DNA of 50,008 nucleotides from Betaproteobacteria bacterium Ga0077532 (GCA_001464895.1 LNEE01000039.1:1-50008), one strand, 5' to 3'; shown: positions 1 to 7,415, counted from the first letter of the stretch. Notes: generated by a model from the sequence alone, not told the origin. Numbers and translations: made by a program.

Positions 1-87
1 CAACGAGAGGGCTATGCCAATCGGAAGAAGCGACGCAATCGGTTTCGGTGAGGCAGAAAGCAACTCGTCGGGATGATTCATGTTCAT
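1..87 (-). CDS. Integron cassette 3 ORF, 5' part only (hypothetical)
   Basis: An open frame starts at ATG 87-85, just after the core site GTTGGGC (97-91), and stays open for 29 codons to the window edge. It begins MNMNHPDELL, followed by a mostly hydrophobic stretch (SLLPIGIALSL) that may be the start of a membrane segment. A second ATG lies two codons in. The position right behind an attC core is the usual place for a cassette gene start. Function unknown; the 3' end and its own attC lie outside the window. Confidence 0.55.
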   Translation of the reverse strand, partial: MNMNHPDELLSASPKPIASLLPIGIALSL

Positions 88-90
88 GCG

Positions 91-168
91 GCCCAACGAT
101 GAAGCTCAGCGACCGGACGGCAGCGGCAACGCCGCTGGTGGACGGTCCGCTGGAGCGCAGGGTTCGGC
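91..168 (-). other. attC recombination site of cassette 2
   Basis: Read on the minus strand it starts with the inverse core GCCGAAC (168-162) and ends with the core GTTGGGC (97-91), 78 bp in all. The inner arms CTCCAGCGGACCG and CTCAGCGACCG are complementary except for two unpaired bases. Such extrahelical bases are the hallmark that directs IntI to the bottom strand of attC. The centre is a simple hairpin (CAGCGGC/GCCGCTG), the variable terminal structure. The site begins about 29 bp after the stop of the 198-518 gene, as expected for a cassette. Confidence 0.9.
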
Positions 169-197
169 GGCATTGCTGAGCATAGGGAACGCATGGG

Positions 198-518
198 TTA
201 GCCGCCATTCCTGCCGATGATACTGAGTGCGTAGAGCGATAGGACCCAGAAGGCGCCTTGAGCTGCCATGAACCCTCCGAGTTTCTTCAGCCTTCCCTGG
301 GATTGGAACCGCGGAAAGAAAAACTCGTAGACGTAGTGATAGACGACCAAGAAGCCGAGAAAAATGAGGAAGCCACTGACTGTGCTTGAACCACCATACC
401 GCCAAGCCAGGAGCGCGCCCGCCAAATAGGTAGGTATGCCGACCAGTTCTTTACGCCACCGATCACCGCGGTCGATGGTCTTTAGCGACTCCAACATTGG
501 CTTGCTTTTCTCTGGCAT
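198..518 (-). CDS. Integron cassette 2: small membrane protein, hypothetical
   Basis: A 106-residue protein. The frame is open further upstream, but I chose ATG 518-516 because it follows a strong purine-rich ribosome site (GGGGGAGGA) and matches the start of the plausible protein sequence. About 25 charged residues come first, then three likely membrane helices (about residues 25-42, 46-66 and 79-100). The middle helix is aromatic-rich (VVYHYVYEFFF), and positively charged residues lie in the loop before the third helix. No family is recognised. As cassette 2 it has no promoter of its own that I can see and would depend on an upstream Pc promoter or on the roughly 135-bp leader. Integron cassettes commonly carry such small membrane proteins of unknown role. 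Confidence 0.72.
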   Translation of the reverse strand: MPEKSKPMLESLKTIDRGDRWRKELVGIPTYLAGALLAWRYGGSSTVSGFLIFLGFLVVYHYVYEFFFPRFQSQGRLKKLGGFMAAQGAFWVLSLYALSIIGRNGG

Positions 519-653
519 TCCTCCCCCTACCCTCACGACGCTCCTCAGCCGCACCCCGCCTGAAGCTCGCGAGCTACGCCGAAACGTGATGCATGCGTCA
601 ATGGGCGTAGCACCACGCACTCCTCTCCGCACCCCCGAATGAACGACGATGAC

Positions 654-749
654 GCCGAACGTAGAGGTGAGAGGCGGCCGAAGCGCGGAGCGCGGAGGGA
701 ACCTGCAAGCGCAGCTTGCAGGCCGTCCGCCTCGACCGCCGGGTTGGGC
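654..749 (-). other. attC recombination site of cassette 1
   Basis: On the minus strand the inverse core GCCCAAC (749-743) comes first and the core GTTCGGC (660-654) last, 96 bp. Inner arms GGTCGAGGCGG and CCGCCTCTCACC pair imperfectly, and the centre is the perfect hairpin CCTGCAAGC-GCA-GCTTGCAGG. The core GTTCGGC departs from the GTTRRRY consensus at one base, and the same variant is mirrored in the neighbouring site at 91-168. The site starts eight bases after the stop codon of the 758-1243 gene. Confidence 0.88.
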
Positions 750-757
750 CGCATTGG

Positions 758-1243
758 CTACTTAACCTTCTGAGTTAGCGCCACGTGAAGGAAGCCTTCT
801 AAGCGCGCTTCATTCAACTGCGAGGTCAAGCCCGCAAGATGCTTAGCTAGGTCGGAAAGCTCACTCGGTGTGGGTAGTGGCCGCCATTCGTGGCCAGATC
901 CCTTTCGAGCTGGTTCTCCATCCATTTCCTTTGCCCACACACTGTGGACGAGATCGTTGCGCTTCTCAGTGGCGCGCTTGCAGCGCTCGAGGAGCGCTTG
1001 AAGTTTAAGCAAAGGCTCGCCTTCCCCGAGTCGTTGGCGGGCCAACTTCTTGATTCGGTCTCTAAGCTGGGAGGAGCTGTCGTAAGCAGTGGCGTCCACC
1101 GCCTCATCCACGTCTAGGCGAGCGAGGGTCTTAATGGTCATTCGCAGGATCTGGTTCAGATGCTCATGCCGTAGCGCTACTTCCCCAATCGCCGCCAACA
1201 GGTCCCTGTCTTGAGGAACGTGAAAGGTCATCATCCTTGTCAT
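758..1243 (-). CDS. Integron cassette 1: helical protein with HEPN-like RNxxxH motif
   Basis: A 161-residue, largely alpha-helical soluble protein with no signal peptide. Residues 95-100 read RNDLVH, an Rx4H motif with a polar residue right after the Arg. That is the catalytic signature of HEPN-domain RNases, which are common in toxin-antitoxin and phage-defence systems. The motif follows a long charged helix (LLERCKRATEK), as is usual for HEPN. The start at 1243 gives MTRMMTF; Met4 or Met5 are possible alternatives. It is the cassette nearest attI, the most recently inserted and best expressed position in a working integron. No cognate antitoxin follows within the cassette. The HEPN assignment rests on the motif and predicted helicity only; a motif match by chance is possible. 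Confidence 0.75.
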   Translation of the reverse strand: MTRMMTFHVPQDRDLLAAIGEVALRHEHLNQILRMTIKTLARLDVDEAVDATAYDSSSQLRDRIKKLARQRLGEGEPLLKLQALLERCKRATEKRNDLVHSVWAKEMDGEPARKGSGHEWRPLPTPSELSDLAKHLAGLTSQLNEARLEGFLHVALTQKVK

Positions 1244-1275
1244 TCTGGCCTCACCGGAATGGTAGGAAGCATGCG

Positions 1276-1311
1276 GCCCAACTAGAAGTGGACGGGGAAT
1301 TGACGTCTAAC
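1276..1311 (-). other. attI region: core site plus second integrase-binding-like site
   Basis: On the minus strand GTTGGGC (1282-1276) is the junction with cassette 1. A second GTTRRRY match, GTTAGAC (1311-1305), lies 29 bp upstream in the same direction. A simple insertion site and a directly repeated integrase-binding site between intI and the first cassette are what an attI would show. No long palindrome of attC type is present here, which fits attI rather than attC. The exact outer boundary cannot be set from sequence alone. Confidence 0.65.
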
Positions 1312-1399
1312 ATGCGGGCTCCTCTCGATCGACTCGACCAAACACACTCGCTTGACGTGTTTAAAAACCTCATTTGACGTATAAGATGCGGCAGATGTA

Positions 1400-1415
1400 C
1401 TGTATTTCTGTACAG
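1400..1415. promoter_or_regulatory. LexA (SOS) box in front of intI
   Basis: The 16-bp palindrome CTGTATTTCTGTACAG matches the proteobacterial LexA consensus CTGT-N8-ACAG exactly, and flanking bases extend the symmetry to TAC...GTA (1398-1417). It ends 16 bp before the intI start codon. LexA repression of integron integrases, so that cassette shuffling is induced by DNA damage, is established for several integrons. Here the operator is intact although the integrase downstream is not. Confidence 0.92.
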
Positions 1416-1431
1416 TACTTTTGGACACCCC

Positions 1432-1779
1432 ATGCCGCACGCTCTCCAGCCCTTTGACGTTGCCACGCCGAAACCACGCCTGCTCGACCGGGTACGCCGC
1501 AAGATCCGCCTGACACATTGCAGCATCCGCACCGAGAAGCCCTACGTCGAATGGGTGCACCGCTGCCTGCCCTTCCATCGCCCGCGACACCCCGAGACGC
1601 TCGGCGCGCAGGCGGTCGAGACCTTTCTAACCGATCTGGCAGCCGGAGGCAACGTAGCCGGAGCGACGCCGAATCAGGCGACGTGGGCCGTCCTCTTCCG
1701 TGCATTCTGGGGTCGGAACCATGCAACGTTCTCATCTCGTGAACGAAGGTTCGCCGATCTCGGCTCTCGCCGGTCTTGA
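1432..1779 (+). pseudogene. intI: Truncated integron integrase IntI (N-terminal part only)
   Basis: Residues 14-83 match the SAM-like N-terminal DNA-binding domain of IntI tyrosine recombinases. Landmarks are LLDRVRRKIRLTHCSIRTEK, YVEWV, FHRPRHPETLG, VETFLTDLA and the NQA that starts the next conserved helix. Similarity fades around residue 90 (about base 1700) and the frame ends at 1779 after 115 residues, against about 320 to 340 for a full IntI. The catalytic domain with its RHRHRY residues and the IntI-specific insert are absent, and I found no remnant of them in the following 370 bases. The break is therefore a deletion or replacement and not a single stop. It diverges from the cassettes. 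The short peptide could still bind DNA but cannot recombine. Confidence 0.88.
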
Positions 1780-2121
1780 AACGTCGTCTTCGATGCCGGG
1801 GACTGAAGGCAACGGGATGTTTTGCCAGACTTGACCCTGGCCTTTGTCGCCGTCCCATCGTTCGACGCGAACGCGATCGACCCGATCGACGCGCTTCCTC
1901 GCATTGACCGCTTTCGCGGCCATGGGCCGCTCCTACAACAGCGTGCCCCGATCCAACGGTGAGTGGCGCACCACGCAGGGGATATACAAGGGGCCCTCCC
2001 CTTGTTGGTACACCCAGCGGCCAGGCCCGCGCCCACATCACCATCGCTTCGATCGAACCCGAGATTGGAACAACGCCTGCGCCGATCGGCTCACACGAAA
2101 ATCACACACCACGCTTTACCC
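1780..2121. other. Gene-free stretch between intI remnant and ars operon
   Basis: No convincing gene in either strand. It holds one REP-like element (1911-1937) and a perfect 8-bp hairpin ACAAGGGG-ccct-CCCCTTGT at 1986-2005 that lacks a T-tract on either side. The rest is unassigned, and may be the scar where the C-terminal part of intI was lost. Confidence 0.5.
1911..1937. repeat. REP-like element, copy 1
   Basis: CTTTCGCGGCCATGGGCCGC followed by TCCTACA: an inverted repeat around CCATGG with the same flanks as the three copies near 48089-48251 (TTTCGCGGGCATGGCCCGCTCCTACA). This copy differs by compensating changes in the stem (GCGGCC/GGCCGC instead of GCGGGC/GCCCGC), so pairing is kept. 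Confidence 0.75.
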
Positions 2122-2149
2122 GATTCGATATTTCCACTATCGTCGAATC
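2122..2149. promoter_or_regulatory. Candidate ArsR operator abutting the arsR start codon
   Basis: Inverted repeat GATTCGA (2122-2128) and TCGAATC (2143-2149), with inner complementary arms CGATA and TATCG. It ends one base before the arsR ATG. A dyad in this place would let ArsR block its own operon until arsenite binds. No Shine-Dalgarno sequence fits between dyad and ATG, so arsR may be translated from a leaderless or weak-RBS message. Confidence 0.6.
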
Positions 2150-2476
2150 ATGGAAGAAGAAGCCGCCGTCCTCGCCCTCGTCGCCCTCGCCCACGCCATG
2201 CGCCTGCGCATCTTCCGTGCGCTCGTCGGTGCCGGGCCCGATGGCATGACGCCCGGCGCGCTGTCCGAGGTGCTCGACGTGCCGGCCTCCACGCTGTCGT
2301 TTCACCTGAAGGAATTGATGCACGCCGGCCTCGCCTCGCAGGAGCGCGACGGCCGCAATCTCATCTACCGGCCCGCCTTCGACCGCATGGGCGCGCTGCT
2401 CGACTACCTCACCGCGCACTGCTGCCAGGGCGCGCCCTGCGATCTCGTTGCACCGAAGTCCCGCAAACGCTGCTGA
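2150..2476 (+). CDS. arsR: ArsR-family arsenite-responsive repressor
   Basis: 108-residue winged-helix repressor that heads the arsenic operon. The helix-turn-helix lies at about residues 34-60 (MTPGALSEVLDVPASTLSFH), followed by the wing (QERDGRNLIYRP). There is no CxC in the DNA-binding helix as in E. coli-type ArsR. Instead Cys91, Cys92 and Cys97 form CCQGAPC near the C-terminus, with another Cys at the last position (108). This resembles the Acidithiobacillus ferrooxidans type, where three C-terminal cysteines bind As(III). I chose ATG 2150 because the family fold starts right there (EEEAAVLALVALAHAMRLRI) and the dyad just upstream fits an operator. arsI follows 12 bp after the stop. Confidence 0.92.
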   Translation: MEEEAAVLALVALAHAMRLRIFRALVGAGPDGMTPGALSEVLDVPASTLSFHLKELMHAGLASQERDGRNLIYRPAFDRMGALLDYLTAHCCQGAPCDLVAPKSRKRC

Positions 2477-2488
2477 CCGGAGAACACC

Positions 2489-3016
2489 ATGAAGCGCTTC
2501 CACGTCCACGTGCACGTCGACGACCTCGCGAAGAGCGTCGGCTTCTACTCGCAGCTGTTCGCGACGGACCCGGCCCGCCTCGAGGGCGACTACGCGAAGT
2601 GGATGCTCGACGATCCGCCCGTGAACTTTGCGATCTCGACGCGAGGCACGCATCCTGGCGTCGATCATCTGGGTATCCAGACGGACGACCCCGCGGAACT
2701 CGCTGCGATGAAGGCGCGTGCCGAGGAAGCCGACATGGCGATGCGCAACGAAGGCACCACGACCTGCTGCTATGCGCGAAGCGAGAAGCACTGGATCACC
2801 GACCCGCAGGGCATTGCGTGGGAGCACTTCCACACGCTGGAGAACATCCCGGTATTCCACGAAGCGGAGGACATCGCGGCCGGCGACTCCGCGTGCTGCG
2901 CACCGCCGGCACCTGCGATGGTCGAGGCTGCTGCGGAACCTGTCGCGTGCTGCCCACCGGCCACGCGCGGGAAACCGATCGGCATCCCGGTCACGGCTGC
3001 GAAGAACTGCTGCTGA
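2489..3016 (+). CDS. arsI: ArsI/CadI-family VOC dioxygenase (C-As lyase)
   Basis: 175-residue vicinal-oxygen-chelate protein. ArsI is an Fe(II)-dependent dioxygenase that cleaves the carbon-arsenic bond of trivalent methyl- and aryl-arsenicals, giving As(III). The diagnostic vicinal cysteine pair is Cys93-Cys94 in TTTCCYARSEKHW. Likely iron ligands are an N-terminal His (5, 7 or 9 in FHVHVHVDD), His60 (GVDHLG) and Glu112 (WEHFHT). Cadmium-induced CadI proteins are close relatives, but the ars context favours ArsI. Odd: beyond the VOC domain (about residue 125) there is a 50-residue tail with three more Cys-Cys pairs (136-137, 154-155, 174-175), which may be extra metalloid binding or delivery sites. 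It lies 12 bp after arsR and 8 bp before arsC. Confidence 0.9.
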   Translation: MKRFHVHVHVDDLAKSVGFYSQLFATDPARLEGDYAKWMLDDPPVNFAISTRGTHPGVDHLGIQTDDPAELAAMKARAEEADMAMRNEGTTTCCYARSEKHWITDPQGIAWEHFHTLENIPVFHEAEDIAAGDSACCAPPAPAMVEAAAEPVACCPPATRGKPIGIPVTAAKNCC

Positions 3017-3024
3017 GGCCCACC

Positions 3025-3540
3025 ATGAGCGACCGCCTCCTCAACGTGCTCTTCGTTTGCACCGGCAACTCCGCGCGATCGGTGCTCGCAGAGGGACTCA
3101 TGAACCACCTCGGCGCCACGCGCTTCCGCGCCTTCTCGGCGGGCAGTACGCCGACCGGTGTGGTGAACCCGTTCGCGCTGGCGACGCTCGCGCAGCTCGG
3201 GATGCCCGTCGACGGCTTCCGCAGCAAGTCGTGGCGCGAATTCGAAGGGCCGGGCGCACCCCCGCTCGATTTCGTCTTCACCGTCTGCGACAACGCCGCG
3301 GGCGAGGTCTGCCCGATCTGGCCCGGGCAGCCGATGACCGCGCACTGGGGTGTGCCCGACCCGGCAGCGGTCACCGGAACGGACGACGCGAAGCGCCGCG
3401 CCTTCATGACCGCCGCCGTCGTGCTCCGGCGCCGCATCGAACTGCTGCTGGCGCTACCGCTGCATCGTCTCGAGCGCCTGTCCCTCCAGCGGGAACTCGA
3501 CGACATCGGCAAGGCAACAGCGCCTGCAGACGGCGCCTGA
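3025..3540 (+). CDS. arsC: Arsenate reductase, LMW-PTP (thioredoxin-coupled) type
   Basis: 171 residues. It reduces As(V) to As(III) so that the efflux pump can expel it. The phosphatase P-loop CX5R is Cys12-TGNSA-Arg18 (FVCTGNSARS). The redox relay cysteines are Cys88 and Cys96, spaced like Cys82/Cys89 of the pI258 enzyme, and the catalytic Asp is in GVPDPA (about residue 112). This is the thioredoxin-linked class, not the glutaredoxin-linked E. coli class. The ATG is 8 bp after the arsI stop, with a GGCCCACC spacer and no strong SD, so translation may be coupled. A C-terminal extension of about 30 residues after the conserved fold is not recognised. Confidence 0.93.
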   Translation: MSDRLLNVLFVCTGNSARSVLAEGLMNHLGATRFRAFSAGSTPTGVVNPFALATLAQLGMPVDGFRSKSWREFEGPGAPPLDFVFTVCDNAAGEVCPIWPGQPMTAHWGVPDPAAVTGTDDAKRRAFMTAAVVLRRRIELLLALPLHRLERLSLQRELDDIGKATAPADGA

Positions 3541-3558
3541 CGGCATCCGCGGAACACC

Positions 3559-4578
3559 ATGGGACTCTTCGAACGCTTCCTGACCGTCTGGGTCGGCCTC
3601 GGCATCGTCGCGGGGGTCGTGCTCGGCCTGCAGATGCCGGGCGCCTTCCAGGCCATTGCCCGCATCGAGTGGGCGCACGTCAACCTCGTGGTTGCCGTGT
3701 TCATCTGGGTGATGATCTACCCGATGATGATCCAGATCGACTTCGCAGCCGTGAAGGACGTCGGCCGCCGACCGCGCGGGCTCGTGCTCACGCTCGTCGT
3801 CAACTGGCTCATCAAACCCTTCACGATGGCGGCGCTCGCGGTGCTGTTCTTCCAGCACGTGTTCGCGCCGTGGGTGGACCCGCAATCGGCCAGCGAGTAC
3901 ATCGCGGGGATGATCCTGCTCGGCGTCGCGCCCTGCACGGCGATGGTGTTCGTGTGGAGCCAGCTCGTGAAGGGCGATCCGAACTACACGCTCGTGCAGG
4001 TCTCGGTGAACGATCTCATCATGGTCTTCGCCTTCGCGCCGATCGCCGCATTCCTGCTCGGCGTCACGGACGTCACGGTACCGTGGGAAACGCTGACGCT
4101 GTCGACGATCCTCTACGTGGTGCTGCCGCTCGTGGCTGGCGCGATCACCCGCGCGCTGTGGCTGCGGTCGGGCGGCACGGCGCGGCTCGCACGCGGCGTC
4201 GCGGCGCTGAAGCCGTGGTCCGTGGTCGGTCTCATCGCCACCGTGGTCCTGCTCTTCGGCTTCCAGGCCGGGACGATCATCGCGAAGCCGCTCGTGATCG
4301 CGCTGATCGCCGTGCCGCTCATCCTGCAGTCGTACGGCATCTTCGCGATCGCGTACGTCGCGGCGCGGTGGATGCGCCTTCCGTACAACATCGCCGCACC
4401 GGCCTGCCTGATCGGCACGTCGAACTTCTTCGAGCTGGCGGTGGCCGTCGCCATCTCGCTCTTCGGCCTCGATTCCGGCGCGGCCCTCGCCACCGTGGTG
4501 GGCGTGCTGGTCGAGGTCCCCGTGATGCTCTCGCTGGTGGCGCTTGCCAATCGCACGCGCCACTGGTTCCCTGCCTGA
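3559..4578 (+). CDS. acr3: ACR3-family arsenite efflux permease
   Basis: 339-residue inner-membrane protein with ten predicted helices. It exports arsenite driven by proton motive force. The family signature in helix 4 is present as [14 protein letters not shown], with the essential Cys at residue 126. The start [17 protein letters not shown] is typical. It lies 18 bp after arsC and completes the reduce-and-export route. Often named arsB in annotations, but the sequence is ACR3 and not the unrelated 12-helix ArsB. Confidence 0.95.
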   Translation: MGLFERFLTVWVGLGIVAGVVLGLQMPGAFQAIARIEWAHVNLVVAVFIWVMIYPMMIQIDFAAVKDVGRRPRGLVLTLVVNWLIKPFTMAALAVLFFQHVFAPWVDPQSASEYIAGMILLGVAPCTAMVFVWSQLVKGDPNYTLVQVSVNDLIMVFAFAPIAAFLLGVTDVTVPWETLTLSTILYVVLPLVAGAITRALWLRSGGTARLARGVAALKPWSVVGLIATVVLLFGFQAGTIIAKPLVIALIAVPLILQSYGIFAIAYVAARWMRLPYNIAAPACLIGTSNFFELAVAVAISLFGLDSGAALATVVGVLVEVPVMLSLVALANRTRHWFPA

Positions 4579-4591
4579 CGAGACGCTCTCG

Positions 4592-5323
4592 ATGCCCGAC
4601 GCGATCAGCCCCCTGACCGATCTGCCCGCCCTCGACCCGACCCACTTCCGTCGGCCGTCGCAGGAGGCGTTGCGCCCCTCGGCACCATCGACACACGCGC
4701 CGCGATTCCTGCTGCTGTACGGATCGCTGCGCGAGCGCTCGTACAGCCGCCTGCTGGTGCAGGAAGCCGCCCGCCTGCTGCAAGCGATGGGCGGCGACAC
4801 GCGCATCTTCGATCCGGCCGGATTGCCGCTGCCCGATGCCGCGCCCGACGCGCATCCGAAGGTGCAGGAACTCCGCTCGCTCGCGCAGTGGTCCGAGGCA
4901 ATGGTGTGGTGCTCGCCCGAACGTCACGGCGCGATGACCGGCATCATGAAGGCGCAGATCGACTGGATCCCGCTCGCGGTCGGCGCGGTGCGCCCGACGC
5001 AGGGCAAGACGCTCGCCGTCATGCAGGTGAGTGGCGGTTCGCAATCGTTCAACGCGGTGAACCAGCTGCGCGTGCTCGGCCGCTGGATGCGGATGATCAC
5101 GATCCCCAACCAGTCGTCCGTCGCCAAGGCGTATCAGGAGTTCGACGAGGCCGGGCGCATGAAGCCCTCCGCCTACTACGACCGCGTGGTCGACGTGATG
5201 GAGGAACTGATGAAGTTCACCCTGCTCACGCGCGACGTCGCCGGCCATCTCGTCGACCGCTACAGCGAGCGGAAGGAAGACGCCGAAGCGCTATCCAAGC
5301 GCGTGAATCAGGCGACGCTCTGA
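4592..5323 (+). CDS. arsH: ArsH organoarsenical oxidase (NADPH-dependent FMN protein)
   Basis: 243-residue flavodoxin-like protein. ArsH oxidises trivalent methyl- and aromatic arsenicals to the less toxic pentavalent forms and can reduce quinones and azo dyes with NADPH. The FMN phosphate loop is [15 protein letters not shown] (about residues 36-50), and [20 protein letters not shown] is the second conserved ArsH/flavin motif. ATG 4592 is 13 bp after the acr3 stop; the frame is open further upstream into acr3, but the ArsH N-terminus fits this start. With arsI in the same operon, the host is equipped for organic as well as inorganic arsenic. Confidence 0.94.
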   Translation: MPDAISPLTDLPALDPTHFRRPSQEALRPSAPSTHAPRFLLLYGSLRERSYSRLLVQEAARLLQAMGGDTRIFDPAGLPLPDAAPDAHPKVQELRSLAQWSEAMVWCSPERHGAMTGIMKAQIDWIPLAVGAVRPTQGKTLAVMQVSGGSQSFNAVNQLRVLGRWMRMITIPNQSSVAKAYQEFDEAGRMKPSAYYDRVVDVMEELMKFTLLTRDVAGHLVDRYSERKEDAEALSKRVNQATL

Positions 5324-5399
5324 AGCGACAGCGGCCCGCATGGCTGCGATGTCCGAATCCGGCATGCAGCCGGGGCCGCGCGCGGCTATCGTTCGGCCC

Positions 5400-6830
5400 A
5401 TGCTGCTCGATCCCGACCTCTGCTACCGCGCCCTCGCCGCCCGCGACCGCCGCTTCGACGGCGAGTTCTTCGTGGGTGTGGCGTCCACCGGCATCTACTG
5501 CCGGCCGGTCTGCACGGCCCGCCGGCCGCGGCGCGAGAACTGCACGTTCCATCCGAGTGCCGCCGCAGCGGAGTCCGCGGGCTTCCGGCCGTGTCTGCGA
5601 TGCCGTCCCGAACTCGCGCCGGGCGCCGCACCGCTCGACGCACCGGAGCGGCTCGCGCGCACGGCAGCGGACCTCATCGACGAAGGCGCGCTCGACGACG
5701 GCAGTCTGGAAGCCCTGGCGTCGCGCCTCTCGGTCACCGACCGCCATCTGCGCCGCGTGTTCTCGAACCATTTCGGCGTCGCTCCCGTCGCCTACGCACA
5801 GACGCAGCGCCTGCTGCTCGCGAAGCGGCTGCTGACCGACACGGACCTGCCGATCACCGACGTCGCGTACGCCGCCGGCTTCGGCAGCTTCCGGCGCTTC
5901 CATGCGTTGTTCCGCGCGCGCTATCGCATGGCGCCGTCTGACCTCCGCCACGTGCGCCACGGCCCTGCGCCCGCGAACCCGGGTTTCCTGCTCGCGTATC
6001 GCCCGCCCTACGAGTTCGATGCGCTGCTGACCTTCCTGGGTGCACGCACGATCGACGGCGTGGAGGTCGTCGCCGACGGGCAGTACGCGCGCAGCGTTCG
6101 CGTGGTCCAGCGCGACCGTGTGCACACGGGATGGATCACCGTCACGCACGCCGCCGATCGCCTGGGGCTGCGCGTGACGCTGTCGCCGGGCCTCGTACCC
6201 GTGATCCCGGCCGTGCTGCAGCGGACCCAGCGCCTCTTCGATCTCGCCGCGAACCCCGGTGCGATCGCCGCGCAGTTGGGCGACATCGCTGCCGCCGCAC
6301 CGGGGCTGCGTCTGCCCGGCGCGTTCGACGGTTTCGAACTGGCGGTGCGCGCCGTGCTCGGGCAGCAGGTCACGGTGAAGGCGGCGCGCACGCTCGCGGG
6401 GCGCTTCGCCCGTGCGTTCGGCGAGCCCCTCGCATCGACCGTCGCCGGGATCGACGCCATCTTCCCCGCACCGGAGCGCGTCGCGGCGCTCGACGTCCCC
6501 GACATCGCGAGCCTCGGCGTGATCCGGACGCGCGCCTCGGCCATCCTCGCGATCGCCCGTGCCGTGGCGGACGGCACACTGGCACTCACCCCTGCCGCCG
6601 ACGTCGGCGCCCAGATGGATGCGCTGCGCGCGCTGCCGGGCATCGGCGACTGGACGGCGCAGTACATCGCGATGCGCGCGCTCGCCTGGCCCGATGCCTT
6701 CCCGCACGGCGACCTCGGTGTGCGCAAGGCGCTCGGCACCCACAACGACCGCGGCACGCTCGCCGCCGCCGAAGCCTGGCGGCCCTGGCGCGGCTATGCC
6801 GTGATGCATCTCTGGAGACAGCTCGCATGA
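5400..6830 (+). CDS. alkA: Ada-AlkA fusion: DNA-3-methyladenine glycosylase II
   Basis: 476 residues with three modules. An Ada-type zinc domain carries ligands Cys34, Cys38, Cys65 and Cys68 (IYCRPVC, CLRC). An AraC-type helix-turn-helix spans about 95-180 ([17 protein letters not shown] and [19 protein letters not shown]). An AlkA glycosylase domain covers about 195 to the end, with the HhH motif [15 protein letters not shown] and catalytic Asp in [10 protein letters not shown]. It removes 3-methyladenine and similar lesions, and the Ada half suggests methylation-triggered activation of repair genes. ATG 5400 follows a TATCGT -10-like element and fits the domain start; ATG 5340 would add 20 residues. 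It overlaps the ogt start (ATGA), so the two are translationally coupled. Confidence 0.92.
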   Translation: MLLDPDLCYRALAARDRRFDGEFFVGVASTGIYCRPVCTARRPRRENCTFHPSAAAAESAGFRPCLRCRPELAPGAAPLDAPERLARTAADLIDEGALDDGSLEALASRLSVTDRHLRRVFSNHFGVAPVAYAQTQRLLLAKRLLTDTDLPITDVAYAAGFGSFRRFHALFRARYRMAPSDLRHVRHGPAPANPGFLLAYRPPYEFDALLTFLGARTIDGVEVVADGQYARSVRVVQRDRVHTGWITVTHAADRLGLRVTLSPGLVPVIPAVLQRTQRLFDLAANPGAIAAQLGDIAAAAPGLRLPGAFDGFELAVRAVLGQQVTVKAARTLAGRFARAFGEPLASTVAGIDAIFPAPERVAALDVPDIASLGVIRTRASAILAIARAVADGTLALTPAADVGAQMDALRALPGIGDWTAQYIAMRALAWPDAFPHGDLGVRKALGTHNDRGTLAAAEAWRPWRGYAVMHLWRQLA

Positions 6831-7363
6831 ACGCCCCCGACGATCGAGGCCGTTACACCACCCACATGACGCCGCGCCACGCGTGGTACGACGCACCCAT
6901 CGGCCGCCTGCTCCTGTGCGCGCAGCCCGGCGTGCTCACGGAACTGCGATTCACGGACGGCCCGCACGCCGCCTCGGCGCCGGAGCGGTCGATCGAGGAC
7001 ACGACCGACCCCGTGATCGCGATGACCCTGACGCAGCTCGACGAATACTTCGCGGGCAAACTGCGACAGTTCCACCTCCCGCTCGCACCGAAGGGCACGC
7101 CGTTCCAGCAGAAGGTGTGGAAGCGCCTCGGCCGCATCCCGTACGGCGTGTCGGTCTCGTACGCCGACGTCGCCTACGACCTCGGCACACCCACCGCCGT
7201 GCGCGCGGTCGGCGCCGCGAACGGCCGCAACCCGATCGCGATCATCGTGCCCTGCCATCGGGTGATCGGCCGCGACGGCTCGCTCACCGGTTACGCGGGC
7301 GGGCTGGAGCGGAAGCGGTTCCTGCTCGAACTGGAACGGCGCACGCGGGCCGCGGCACCGTAG
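6827..7363 (+). CDS. ogt: Methylated-DNA--protein-cysteine methyltransferase
   Basis: 178 residues. A suicide enzyme that transfers methyl groups from O6-methylguanine to its own Cys143 in the motif [10 protein letters not shown]. The upstream DNA-binding helix is [16 protein letters not shown], with the arginine finger Arg126 or Arg134. The ATG overlaps the stop of the glycosylase gene by four bases, so the pair forms one alkylation-repair unit. The Ada zinc/AraC part sits in the glycosylase instead of in this protein, the split arrangement seen in many betaproteobacteria. Confidence 0.94.
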   Translation: MNAPDDRGRYTTHMTPRHAWYDAPIGRLLLCAQPGVLTELRFTDGPHAASAPERSIEDTTDPVIAMTLTQLDEYFAGKLRQFHLPLAPKGTPFQQKVWKRLGRIPYGVSVSYADVAYDLGTPTAVRAVGAANGRNPIAIIVPCHRVIGRDGSLTGYAGGLERKRFLLELERRTRAAAP

Positions 7364-7415
7364 ACGCGCGTCCGCCGCGTATCATCCGGCCCCTTCGCCA
7401 TAGCACCGCACCGCC

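Larger units (their letters stand above)
1..1779. mobile_element. Partial chromosomal integron: cassette array, attI and truncated intI
   Basis: The layout is that of an integron read from right to left. A remnant intI on the plus strand diverges from three cassette genes on the minus strand. The first recombination core (GTTGGGC on the minus strand, 1276-1282) lies between intI and the first cassette, and each complete cassette ends in an attC site with inverted core sequences and a foldable imperfect palindrome. Divergence of intI from the cassettes is the canonical integron arrangement. The array continues beyond the left edge. Because intI is truncated, recombination in cis is probably lost, so any remaining mobility would need an integrase from elsewhere. 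Seen: core sites, palindromes, LexA box, IntI N-terminus. Inferred: that this is a sedentary chromosomal integron and not a mobile one. Confidence 0.88.

Noticed and set aside
1986..2005. Terminator
   Set aside because: The ACAAGGGG/CCCCTTGT hairpin has no T-tract on either strand and no gene ending next to it apart from the intI remnant 200 bp away.
2150..5323. ars genes as integron cassettes
   Set aside because: No attC sites occur between or after them, they form a promoter-driven operon, and they lie on the intI side of attI.
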